DNA from: Brevibacillus formosus
GTDB lineage: Bacteria; Bacillota; Bacilli; Brevibacillales; Brevibacillaceae
NCBI RefSeq assembly: GCF_003013405.1
Contig: NZ_PXZL01000028.1
Coordinates: 1-37,120, forward strand
Direction of reading: 5' to 3'
DNA: 37,120 nucleotides
Within the stretch, counting starts at the first letter, position 1. Every line of letters starts with the position of its first letter. The notes below the pieces were generated by a model that saw nothing but the letters and a program-made list of their open reading frames with translations, was not told the origin of the DNA and searched no databases. This document shows, in pieces, positions 9,460 to 16,417 of this stretch. The translations under genes were made by a program, and so were the position numbers.

Positions 9460-9663
9460 ATGAACGGAAAAAATCGAAAAGACATCGCAGCGGGTCTTGA
9501 AGTCGAGATTGTATTGAAACAGGACCAACGCACTGGCAAACACACCCGTGGGATCGTCAAGGACATCCTGACGAACTCCAGTACCCATCCACATGGAATC
9601 AAGGTTCGTTTGACGGATGGACAAGTGGGGAGAGTGCAAGCGATCATCAAAAAAGGGGAGTAA
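9460..9663 (+). CDS. ywbE: YwbE family protein (DUF2196)
   Basis: A 67-residue protein with the family pattern R-xx-I-xx-G-xx-V-x-IVLKQDQRTGK at the front and GIVKDILTNSSTHPHGIKV in the middle, ending RVQAII. This is an SH3-like small beta fold of unknown function found widely in Firmicutes and proteobacteria. AAGGAGAAGG precedes ATG 9460. It is monocistronic, with a strong terminator after it. Confidence 0.88.
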   Translation: MNGKNRKDIAAGLEVEIVLKQDQRTGKHTRGIVKDILTNSSTHPHGIKVRLTDGQVGRVQAIIKKGE

Positions 9664-9675
9664 TCTTCTTTACGG

Positions 9676-9716
9676 AAAAACGGACAGGCCACATGAGGCA
9701 ACTGTCCGTTTTTTTT
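9676..9716. terminator. bidirectional terminator, ywbE / NUDIX gene
   Basis: AAAAACGGACAG (9676-9687) pairs with CTGTCCGTTTTT (9702-9713). T runs flank both sides, so it serves ywbE on plus and the NUDIX gene on minus, whose stop codon begins at 9716. Confidence 0.85.
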
Positions 9717-10141
9717 CATGAACGGTTCCGGTTTTGCAAATGCTCGATAGCTGGTACGGCGAAGCAAGCCAGATTCGACGGAAGTGCATCGAGCGAATAC
9801 CAGCGCATGTCTCCAATCGCTCCGCCTTCCTCTAAATTGCGTGCTTCTCCACTCAGGATCGTGACCTCGTAAATGACCGAAACCCAATGCTCGGCACTTT
9901 CAGGGCGGATGGTTTCTGCGGTGCACAGCAGGGCCTTTACCTTGACATCGAGATTGACTTCTTCTTTGATTTCGCGGATGACACTTGTCTCCAGTTGTTC
10001 ATAGGGATCAACTTTTCCCCCGGGAATGCTCCACATATTCTTCTCTGGATCTCTGTTTCGTAAAACCAGCAAAATTTCATTTTTGTCGTTTAGGATGACA
10101 GCTCCTACGCCCAATCTTGGTATAGCAATAGTAGTCGACAT
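9716..10141 (-). CDS. NUDIX hydrolase
   Basis: A 141-residue protein starting at ATG 10141, with AAAGGAG six bases upstream; the longer open frame to 10324 lacks such a site and runs through a terminator. The Nudix box spans about residues 39-61: G-K-V-D-P-Y-E, then seven residues, R-E-I-K-E-E-V-N-L. It fits G-x5-E-x7-RE-U-x-EE-x-G-U except that the final glycine is asparagine, a common variation. The metal-binding Glu residues of REIKEE are intact. It probably hydrolyses a nucleoside diphosphate-linked compound; the substrate cannot be told from sequence. Confidence 0.9.
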   Translation of the reverse strand: MSTTIAIPRLGVGAVILNDKNEILLVLRNRDPEKNMWSIPGGKVDPYEQLETSVIREIKEEVNLDVKVKALLCTAETIRPESAEHWVSVIYEVTILSGEARNLEEGGAIGDMRWYSLDALPSNLACFAVPAIEHLQNRNRS

Positions 10142-10211
10142 GGCTTCTCCTTTGATAGGCAGATTCATTTCTTCCATTATAGCAAGGTCCAATCGTAAGC
10201 AGGACATGAAA

Positions 10212-10238
10212 AGAAACCGCCTGAAGAGACGGTTTCGA
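10212..10238 (-). terminator. terminator after the isochorismatase-type gene
   Basis: On the minus strand GAAACCG pairs with CGGTTTC across a 10-base loop, followed by TTTTCATG. The T run is short. It lies about 15 bases after the stop at 10254. Confidence 0.6.
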
Positions 10239-10253
10239 GAGTTCAGCAAAACG

Positions 10254-10811
10254 CTACCTGTAAGAGTCATGGGTAGGGGCGAAGACATCCTCCGTTGATT
10301 CCCGTACCAAAATAAATGGCTCAATATTTCCTAATCCATGCAAGCATGTATTGTGATGGGCGATAATCTGTTCCGCAGATAGCACTTTACTGTCCGACGT
10401 AGAGTGCCCGTCCTTGACGAGTGTTACATCATAGCCAAGTGTAGTCGCTTTGCGGCAGGCGCTGTCGATACAATACTCGGTTTTGCACCCCATGATGACG
10501 AGATGGTTAATTCCGAGTGCTTGTAGCTTTTCGTGCAGGTCTGTTCCGTGAAACGAGTCTGTCGCTAGTTTTTGAACCACTGTTTCTGATGGCAGAGGGG
10601 CGATCTCAGGGTGTATGGCAAAGTCGTCTGAACCGACTTCTCCGACATCCGCATCCTGAACGTACAGCACAGGGATATCCTTGCTATAGGCATCTTCTCT
10701 TACTTTTTTCAATGTTTGGACAAGTGTAGACGGCTGAAAAACAGGACCAAATTGCCCTTCGATAATACCTACCTGCGCATCAATAATCAGTAGAGCGGTT
10801 TTTCGAATCAA
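10254..10811 (-). CDS. isochorismatase-family cysteine hydrolase
   Basis: A 185-residue protein with the family's catalytic triad: D11 in LLIIDAQVG, K81 in VVQKLATDSF, and nucleophile C114 in MGCKTEYCIDSACR. The cis-peptide region V-I-M-G precedes the Cys loop. The family includes nicotinamidases, N-carbamoylsarcosine amidases and isochorismatases; the substrate here is unclear. Translation starts at TTG 10811: AGGAGG lies seven bases before it, and no ATG is possible nearby because the overlapping ATG is out of frame. A 25-codon gene ends 26 bases upstream and shares the transcript. Confidence 0.88.
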   Translation of the reverse strand: MIRKTALLIIDAQVGIIEGQFGPVFQPSTLVQTLKKVREDAYSKDIPVLYVQDADVGEVGSDDFAIHPEIAPLPSETVVQKLATDSFHGTDLHEKLQALGINHLVIMGCKTEYCIDSACRKATTLGYDVTLVKDGHSTSDSKVLSAEQIIAHHNTCLHGLGNIEPFILVRESTEDVFAPTHDSYR

Positions 10812-10837
10812 TCCATTTCCTCCTAAGTGAAAGGGGG

Positions 10838-10915
10838 TTAGCGTTGGTGTTCCCCTTTTTGGTTGTTTGGTACACGCACAGCTTTATAAGAACGTTGATT
10901 CATGTCCTTTTTCAT
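10838..10915 (-). CDS. 25-aa small protein ahead of the hydrolase gene
   Basis: ATG 10915 to TAA 10838 encodes a 25-residue, basic, hydrophilic peptide beginning MKKDMNQRSYKAVRVPNN and ending GEHQR. AAAGGAG lies nine bases before the ATG, and an extended -10 promoter (10964-10972) lies about 50 bases upstream. It is transcribed toward the isochorismatase-type gene. The strong ribosome binding site and Firmicutes-like codon use suggest it is translated. I know no function; a leader peptide or a true small protein are both possible. Confidence 0.6.
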   Translation of the reverse strand: MKKDMNQRSYKAVRVPNNQKGEHQR

Positions 10916-10963
10916 AACTGACCACTCCTTTCATCATAGAAGAGCGTGAATTCACTCTGGATA

Positions 10964-10972
10964 ATTGTACCA
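10964..10972 (-). promoter_or_regulatory. extended -10 promoter, small gene and hydrolase
   Basis: On the minus strand TGGTACAAT is a perfect extended -10 (TGn plus TACAAT). The -35 position overlaps the upstream terminator and is weak, as often happens with extended -10 promoters. Confidence 0.55.
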
Positions 10973-10973
10973 C

Positions 10974-11011
10974 AAAAAGACTCATTCCAGATGTAAGGAA
11001 CGAGTCTTTTT
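10974..11011 (-). terminator. terminator of the GbsR-type regulator gene
   Basis: AAAAAGACTC (10974-10983) pairs perfectly with GAGTCTTTTT (11002-11011), and TTCC/GGAA extends the stem past one mismatch. It is followed by T on the minus strand, 14 bases beyond the stop at 11026. Confidence 0.85.
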
Positions 11012-11025
11012 CGATTGCGAGCTTC

Positions 11026-11574
11026 TTATGATTCATTTTCCTTTTTCGGTACAAACTGAAAGATATCATGAGATTCGAAGGAGTCGATCAAACGGGACAG
11101 CCACAGATAATACTCCAACCCATTTTCAATGCGCTTGATACTGAGATCCACACGCTCGCTGACTTCTTCCGTAAGCTCTTCTGATTGCTGGAGAGCGCGA
11201 AGCTCAAGGAGCGACTTTTTCAAGGCATGAACATTATGTTCGCAGGCGTGTCGCCACTTCACGGAAAAGAGGTCGATGAAGTTCTGGTACCAGTCCAGAT
11301 TGACCTCGTAATGATCCTTCCGTGTCCCTTTTTTCCATATCTTTTCTACCATATTTAAGTCCATCAATGTGCGGACGCCGGTGCTCATGCTGGTTTTGCT
11401 CATGCCCAGTGCTTCGCCCATCTCATCGAGTGTCATTGATTTGTCCTGAAAGAGCAATGTGCCATATAGCAGTCCCGTTGACATGGTAATTCCATACAGG
11501 TCCATGTTGCGAGCGAGCGTTTCAATCACGCGTTCCTGAGCTTTTTCGAGGATTTTTTCCTGATTGGTATCCAT
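11026..11574 (-). CDS. GbsR/OpcR-type MarR-family repressor
   Basis: A 182-residue winged-helix regulator. The segment NMDLYGITMSTGLLYGTLLF, the helix-turn-helix LDEMGEALGMSKTSMSTGVRTL and the following EKIWKKGTRKDHY wing are very close to what I recall of B. subtilis GbsR. That protein senses choline and represses glycine betaine synthesis and uptake genes. The C-terminal half ends with IDSFESHDIFQFVPKK, another family feature. ATG 11574 is the only start downstream of the predicted transcription start; its GAGGAG is 14 bases away, which is long, so translation may be weak. The divergent opuA operon next door is the obvious target. The ligand could be choline, glycine betaine or another compatible solute. 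Confidence 0.88.
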   Translation of the reverse strand: MDTNQEKILEKAQERVIETLARNMDLYGITMSTGLLYGTLLFQDKSMTLDEMGEALGMSKTSMSTGVRTLMDLNMVEKIWKKGTRKDHYEVNLDWYQNFIDLFSVKWRHACEHNVHALKKSLLELRALQQSEELTEEVSERVDLSIKRIENGLEYYLWLSRLIDSFESHDIFQFVPKKENES

Positions 11575-11592
11575 TTTGAAAAAAGCAGCTCC

Positions 11593-11645
11593 TCTAGTCT
11601 TAGTAACCTGACTAGAATTGTACGTCTCCAAAAGAAAAAAGTAAA
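11593..11645 (-). promoter_or_regulatory. promoter of the regulator gene with palindromic operator
   Basis: On the minus strand TTTACT (11645-11640), 17 bases, TACAAT (11622-11617). Directly after it lies the inverted repeat TCTAGTC (11593-11599) / GACTAGA (11610-11616), which covers the predicted transcription start near 11610. This is the arrangement expected for autorepression by the GbsR-type protein. Confidence 0.65.
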
Positions 11646-11752
11646 TGGAGATGTTGTACAGTATATACGTGATAAACTGAGAATACAGGAAGTAAAGTAC
11701 GTAAAGTTTTTTCTGAACGCTGAAAATGACGGATTATCATTCCTCACCCAGT

Positions 11753-11786
11753 TTGAGGTAAAAAAATTCGCTGGTTACAATTGTAA
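11753..11786 (+). promoter_or_regulatory. sigma-A promoter of opuA with overlapping palindrome
   Basis: TTGAGG (11753-11758), 17 bases, TACAAT (11776-11781). The perfect 12-base palindrome TTACAATTGTAA (11775-11786) overlaps the -10. It is a candidate binding site for the divergent regulator or for another osmotic regulator. Confidence 0.7.
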
Positions 11787-11834
11787 GGGTAAAGAACAGT
11801 CCGGATGCCGGGCGTAATAGTTGGAGGTGACCAT

Positions 11835-13061
11835 ATGCCCAAGATCAAAGTAGAGAATTTGACCAAAATCTTTGGACGCCAACCCCAACGCGCATTGTCC
11901 CAGGTGAAGCAGGGGAAGACCAAGCAAGAAATCTTGAAGGAAACGGGTCTTACCCTTGGGGTGAATCAAGCGAGTTTTGAGGTGCATGCAGGCGAAATTT
12001 TCGTCATCATGGGGCTTTCGGGAAGCGGGAAGTCGACCCTGGTTCGGTTGTTGAACCGGTTGATTGAACCAACAGAAGGCAAAATCCTGATTGACGGTAC
12101 GGATATCGTCAGTATGAACACTGAGCAGTTACAGGATGTAAGAAGAAAGAAGCTAGGCATGGTATTTCAAAAGTTTGCCTTGTTCCCTCACAGGACAGTG
12201 CTTGAAAATGCGGAGTACGGTCTGGAGATTCAAGGGATGCCAAAGGCCGAGCGTGAGGCAAAAGCGAAAAAGTCACTCGCACTCGTCGGACTCGGCGGTT
12301 GGGAAGCGAGCTACCCGGATCAGTTGAGTGGCGGGATGCAGCAACGTGTGGGTTTGGCCCGTGCACTCGCGAATGAACCCGATGTACTGTTAATGGATGA
12401 GGCATTCAGTGCCTTGGACCCGTTGATTCGCAAGGACATGCAGGATGAGCTGTTGGAGCTCCAGAGCACCATGCAGAAGACCATTATTTTCATTACGCAT
12501 GATTTGGACGAAGCATTGAAGATCGGGGATCGAATCGCTTTGATGAAAGACGGTGCGATCGTGCAGATCGGCTCACCGGAAGAAATCATGACCAATCCAG
12601 CAAACGAATACGTAGAACGCTTCGTAGAGGATGTGGATCGTTCCAAGGTGTTGTCCGCCGAAAAAGTCATGAAGCGGGCAGAGACGATCACACTGGACAG
12701 AGGGCCTCGGGTCGCACTGCAAATGATGCGTGAGCGCGGTGTCTCCAGTTTGTACGTGGTGGATAAGCGAAAAACATTGCTGGGTGTGCTGACGGCAGAC
12801 GCAGTAAACGGAGCTAAGGAAGCGGGACAGTCGCTGGAATCCGTGCTTCGAACGGAGGTACCGACTGTCGGACCGCAGACGCTTCTCAATGAAATGTTTG
12901 ACCTTGTCGCGTTTTCGGATATTCCTGTGGCGGTTACAGGGGAACAAAATCGTCTCCTGGGCGTGATTGTAAAAGGAGCTGTCTTGGGTGGATTGGCAGG
13001 AAAAGTAAATCAACAAGTTCCAGAGCCAACGAATGAAGAGGGGCAGGTGAATCCATCATGA
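11835..13061 (+). CDS. opuAA: glycine betaine ABC transporter, ATPase OpuAA
   Basis: A 408-residue ATPase of the OpuA/ProV class. Walker A is GLSGSGKST (60-68), the ABC signature LSGGMQQ is at 164-170, and Walker B is VLLMDEA (184-190). The N-terminal extension with KQEILKETG is typical of OpuAA/ProV. The last 120 or so residues form a pair of CBS domains, which in OpuA-type transporters sense ionic strength or cyclic di-AMP. ATG 11835 follows TTGGAGGTGACCAT; an upstream in-frame start at 11805 has no binding site. It couples ATP hydrolysis to uptake of glycine betaine under osmotic stress. The stop overlaps the permease start by four bases. Confidence 0.94.
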   Translation: MPKIKVENLTKIFGRQPQRALSQVKQGKTKQEILKETGLTLGVNQASFEVHAGEIFVIMGLSGSGKSTLVRLLNRLIEPTEGKILIDGTDIVSMNTEQLQDVRRKKLGMVFQKFALFPHRTVLENAEYGLEIQGMPKAEREAKAKKSLALVGLGGWEASYPDQLSGGMQQRVGLARALANEPDVLLMDEAFSALDPLIRKDMQDELLELQSTMQKTIIFITHDLDEALKIGDRIALMKDGAIVQIGSPEEIMTNPANEYVERFVEDVDRSKVLSAEKVMKRAETITLDRGPRVALQMMRERGVSSLYVVDKRKTLLGVLTADAVNGAKEAGQSLESVLRTEVPTVGPQTLLNEMFDLVAFSDIPVAVTGEQNRLLGVIVKGAVLGGLAGKVNQQVPEPTNEEGQVNPS

Positions 13062-13903
13062 GTCAAAACCAACTTTTTCCGAAGCTGCCGCTCGACAGTT
13101 GGGTAGAAACGATTGTAGATGGACTGGAAGACAATTTGGGCTTCTTGTTTGACTTCATATCAGCTGGAATCGGTGGAACCGTTGACTTATTTTCTTGGAT
13201 TTTAACAGGAATCCCGTTTTGGGCCCTGATCATTTTGTTTACGCTGCTGGCGTATCGCGCTGGCAAAGTGGCAATTGCTCTTTTTACTTTCATTGGACTT
13301 CTTCTGATTCAGAATCTGGGTTATTGGGAGCACTCAATGGAAACACTCGCGTTGGTATTGACGGCAGGGTTAATCTCGGTCATTATCGGGATTCCCGTCG
13401 GTATCTGGTGCGCGAAGAGCGAGTCCGTACAAAAGGTCGTCACACCGCTGCTTGATTTCATGCAGACGATGCCGGCGTTTGTCTATTTGATTCCTGCCAT
13501 CTTTTTCTTCGGACTCGGTAAAGTACCAGGGGTTATCGCTTCTGTCATTTTTGCGATGCCACCGACGATTCGTCTGACCAACTTGGGAATTCGTCAAGTT
13601 CCTGCCGATTTGATCGAGGCTTCTGAAGCGTTCGGTTCTACCTACTGGCAAAAGCTGACGAAGGTACAGCTGCCGATTGCCAAGACGACAATGATGGCCG
13701 GGATTAACCAAAGCATTATGCTCGCGCTGTCCATGGTCGTGATTGCCTCCATGATTGGGGCGAAAGGCTTGGGTGCGGACGTTTATCGTGCCGTAACACA
13801 GATCAAGATCGGTGAAGGTTTTGAGGCAGGTCTGGCCATCGTTATTTTGGCGATTCTGCTGGATCGTCTCACGCAAAGTGTTGGAAAGAGAAAAAACGCG
13901 TAG
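13058..13903 (+). CDS. opuAB: glycine betaine ABC transporter, permease OpuAB
   Basis: A 281-residue permease with about seven membrane segments. It carries the binding-protein-dependent transport signature with the EAA loop around DLIEASEAFGSTYWQKLTKV and PIAKTTMMAGINQSIMLALSM, as in ProW/OpuAB. ATG overlaps the opuAA stop (ATGA), showing translational coupling. The protein starts MSQNQLFPKLPLDSWVE, with an amphipathic N-terminal segment before the first membrane helix, as usual for this family. It forms the membrane channel used by OpuAA and OpuAC. Confidence 0.94.
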   Translation: MSQNQLFPKLPLDSWVETIVDGLEDNLGFLFDFISAGIGGTVDLFSWILTGIPFWALIILFTLLAYRAGKVAIALFTFIGLLLIQNLGYWEHSMETLALVLTAGLISVIIGIPVGIWCAKSESVQKVVTPLLDFMQTMPAFVYLIPAIFFFGLGKVPGVIASVIFAMPPTIRLTNLGIRQVPADLIEASEAFGSTYWQKLTKVQLPIAKTTMMAGINQSIMLALSMVVIASMIGAKGLGADVYRAVTQIKIGEGFEAGLAIVILAILLDRLTQSVGKRKNA

Positions 13904-13914
13904 GAGGGGTTTTC

Positions 13915-14847
13915 ATGAAAATGAAAAAAGGCACCTTGAAAGGGCTGGCAGTCGCACTTGGGCTCAGTATGGTGATGGCAGGATGTTCAAGCGCAGGAAC
14001 ACCGCAGGGAAATCAGCCTGCCGAGGGCAATACGGGTACGTCTGCACCGAATAGCGTTGGAGCACAAGTGGATCATAAAATTATCGGGATCGATCCTGGT
14101 GCTGGTCTGATGAAAGCGACGGAAAAAGCCATGAAAGACTACGATCTGAAAGATTGGGAACTGGTGGAGGGCTCCAGTGCAGCGATGACGGCAGCACTGA
14201 CACAAGCCTACAAAGAGAAAAAACCGATTATCGTGACAGGCTGGACACCTCACTGGATGTTCTCCAAGTTCGAGATGAAGTACCTCGAAGATCCGAAAGG
14301 CACCTTCGGTAAGGATGAACAGATTCATACCATCGTGCGCAAAGGACTGAAAGAGGAGCACCCAAGTGCGTATGCATTCCTCGACAAGTTTTCATGGGCA
14401 CCTGCGGACATGGAAAAAGTGATGCTTGATATCCAGAGCGGCAAAAAGCCGGAAGAGGCAGCAGCCGAATGGGTGAAAAACAATGAAGCTACCGTCAACA
14501 AATGGGTAGAAGGCATTCAGCCAGCAGAAGGCAAAAAATTGACGCTCGCCTATGTCGCGTGGGATTCTGAGATTGCCAGCACGAATGTAGTGAAAACGGT
14601 TCTGGAGCAAAAGCTGAAGTACCAGGTAGAAATGAGCCAAGTAGAAGCTGGTCCAATGTGGGTCGGTGTATCGAACGGTGATGTGGACGGAATGGTAGCG
14701 GCTTGGCTGCCAACGACGCACGCAGACTACATGGAAAAGCTGGGGAAAGACGTAGAGGATCTCGGTCCGAATCTGCAAGGAACCAAGCTGGGCTTGGCTG
14801 TTCCAACCTACATGGAGATCAACTCCATTGAAGATTTGAAGAAGTAA
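13915..14847 (+). CDS. opuAC: glycine betaine-binding lipoprotein OpuAC
   Basis: A 310-residue lipoprotein. The signal peptide of about 22 residues ends in a lipobox, VMAGC, with C23 the lipidated residue, followed by a Ser/Gly/Asn-rich linker. The mature part matches the B. subtilis OpuAC as I remember it: IIGIDPGAGLM, GWTPHWMFSKFEMKYL, AYVAWDSEIASTNV, QVEAGPMWVGV and AAWLPTTHADY. The Trp residues in GWTPHW and AYVAWDSEIAS belong to the aromatic cage that holds the trimethylammonium group. AGGAGGGG lies just upstream. It is the last gene of the operon and delivers betaine to OpuAB. Confidence 0.95.
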   Translation: MKMKKGTLKGLAVALGLSMVMAGCSSAGTPQGNQPAEGNTGTSAPNSVGAQVDHKIIGIDPGAGLMKATEKAMKDYDLKDWELVEGSSAAMTAALTQAYKEKKPIIVTGWTPHWMFSKFEMKYLEDPKGTFGKDEQIHTIVRKGLKEEHPSAYAFLDKFSWAPADMEKVMLDIQSGKKPEEAAAEWVKNNEATVNKWVEGIQPAEGKKLTLAYVAWDSEIASTNVVKTVLEQKLKYQVEMSQVEAGPMWVGVSNGDVDGMVAAWLPTTHADYMEKLGKDVEDLGPNLQGTKLGLAVPTYMEINSIEDLKK

Positions 14848-14862
14848 CAGACTCAATACAGA

Positions 14863-14895
14863 AGGCACCGCACACGATGGGGCGGTGCCTTTTTC
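14863..14895. terminator. terminator of opuA, shared with the convergent gene
   Basis: AGGCACCGC (14863-14871) pairs with GCGGTGCCT (14882-14890) and is followed by TTTT. It lies 15 bases after the opuAC stop and just beyond the stop of the DUF1254 gene on the other strand. Confidence 0.85.
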
Positions 14896-14901
14896 GTTGT
14901 G

Positions 14902-16323
14902 TTATGGTATTGGGTTGCTTTCCATGACAGCGGGCCAAGTGTTCTGTTTGTCCAGCGTTGCAGGCTCCGGTGCAAATACCCGCAAAACGAGATTGAACTC
15001 ACCTTTTGGGAGAGGGAGCCAGTTGCCTTCCTTGCCTTTGGGCGGTTGCTGTTGCAAAAACAAATCAAGGGAGCCATCCGGATTGTATGCAAGCGTTCCT
15101 GTATTGCTGCGAACTGATGCCCGATCTGCCGCTGTTTTGGCTAAAAACAACTGGTTGTCATAGACGTTGATCGACCAGAAAGCAGACGTCTTGGGAAGCT
15201 CTTCCTTTGTAAAATGCAGCCTATAGCTTTTGACTCCCGTAAGAGGTTTTCCTGATCCATCTGTCAATGCACGATAATAGGCTTCTTCGCTCGGAACATT
15301 GGCCCCAATACCGGAATAGGCGATAAAGGAACGGGCGAGAAACTGGTTTCCATATGTGCCGATGGGGGAAAAGGAGCCCCATCCATTACGGAAGGTCGCG
15401 TAGCCGGGAAAGCCATTTTGCACGATGGACGGGGCATCCTGCAAGGCACGCTGTAGGCCCGCAAGCTTTGCTGGACCGAGCGCGGAAGGATCAAATCCTT
15501 TTTGGACATCGATCCCAGCTTGAGCGAATTGATCGAGCAAGACGCGATCACATTCGGGCGGAGGATTGCTCTGAATCCATTTCGTCATGAGTTGAAAAAA
15601 GGAAAGGGACGACAATACATCTGGGGGAAGCGCTTCAGGAGCATGTGCCGTTTGCAATTTTGGGTGGACAGGGGCAATTGCAATTTGTTTTTCGAACGAG
15701 ACTGCCTGAGGTAAATCAGCCTCGCCTTTTACCTCGACACGGCCAATGAGCCAGACGGTATTCGTAGGGGCGTAGATCACAGGGATATGGGCAGGGGTAG
15801 GCCCTTTCCATTGTGGGCTTGCAATGATATATTGTCCGGCCTGCTGCTTGGTGGAACGATTGGAGACATTGCGAAACGTATTCGTGTACGCATCCAGCAT
15901 TTGCACGGTATAGTAGCGGTTTTGCGGATTGGCGGGGACAGTCAAGTGGACGGGCGTCTCCGACAAATCCAGCCATGCGCTCATATACAATGTATCGGAG
16001 TTCGGCGTCACGATATCCCGATAAGCAGGGGAAGCGAGTGTGTCCGCATAATAAAACTGGTTGATCGGCGCCCGATTTTTGACCATCGCCTCCATCGTTA
16101 TGGCAGACATCACTAAGGGATAGCCGTAGATATATGCTTGAATACCGAGCGAGTAGGCAAGCTGCTCCTGCGATTGAAGAAACGGCTTCGATTGGAGGAG
16201 AGGTAAGTGTTGGACAGATGGAGCGTTTGCTGTCTCTTTTGCAGAGGACAGGCCGGACAGGTGAAGCGTCATGCAAAGCAGGGAAACGATCAGTGTCAGG
16301 CGCTTTTTCAATAATGGAAGCAT
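14902..16323 (-). CDS. secreted DUF1254/DUF1214 family protein
   Basis: A 473-residue protein with a Sec signal peptide (MLPLLKKRLTLIVSLLCM..., probable cleavage near LSSA-KE). The DUF1254 part follows (about 50-190), with QAYIYGYPLV, NQFYYADTLASP and VTPNSDTLYMSAWLDLS. The C-terminal DUF1214 part has SYRLHFTKEELPKTSAFWSINVYD and GEFNLVLRVFAPE. Such proteins occur widely in bacteria, and no activity is firmly known to me. ATG 16323 is chosen: GAGGAGG lies six bases upstream, and a signal peptide starts there, whereas the longer frame to 16557 runs back into the amidase gene. The ribosome binding site and ATG are inside a perfect 12-bp stem (separate entry), so translation is probably regulated. 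The amidase gene upstream may share the mRNA. Confidence 0.88.
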   Translation of the reverse strand: MLPLLKKRLTLIVSLLCMTLHLSGLSSAKETANAPSVQHLPLLQSKPFLQSQEQLAYSLGIQAYIYGYPLVMSAITMEAMVKNRAPINQFYYADTLASPAYRDIVTPNSDTLYMSAWLDLSETPVHLTVPANPQNRYYTVQMLDAYTNTFRNVSNRSTKQQAGQYIIASPQWKGPTPAHIPVIYAPTNTVWLIGRVEVKGEADLPQAVSFEKQIAIAPVHPKLQTAHAPEALPPDVLSSLSFFQLMTKWIQSNPPPECDRVLLDQFAQAGIDVQKGFDPSALGPAKLAGLQRALQDAPSIVQNGFPGYATFRNGWGSFSPIGTYGNQFLARSFIAYSGIGANVPSEEAYYRALTDGSGKPLTGVKSYRLHFTKEELPKTSAFWSINVYDNQLFLAKTAADRASVRSNTGTLAYNPDGSLDLFLQQQPPKGKEGNWLPLPKGEFNLVLRVFAPEPATLDKQNTWPAVMESNPIP

Positions 16324-16392
16324 AAAGCCCCTCCTCATTACCAGAAATGGGGTTCGCACTGGTAGTTTTCTGCATAGGAAAGGGGCTTTATG
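16321..16392 (-). promoter_or_regulatory. start-codon-sequestering hairpin in the DUF1254 leader
   Basis: On the minus-strand transcript CATAAAGCCCCT (16392-16381) is perfectly complementary to AGGGGCTTTATG (16332-16321). The latter contains the last part of the ribosome binding site and the complete start codon. A nested stem, TACCAG with CTGGTA, lies between the arms. No T run follows, so the effect would be on translation. Candidates are a ligand- or protein-controlled switch, a thermosensor, or coupling to upstream translation. I match no known riboswitch family. Confidence 0.65.
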
Positions 16393-16417
16393 CGGGGGAG
16401 ACTGGAATATTTTATTC

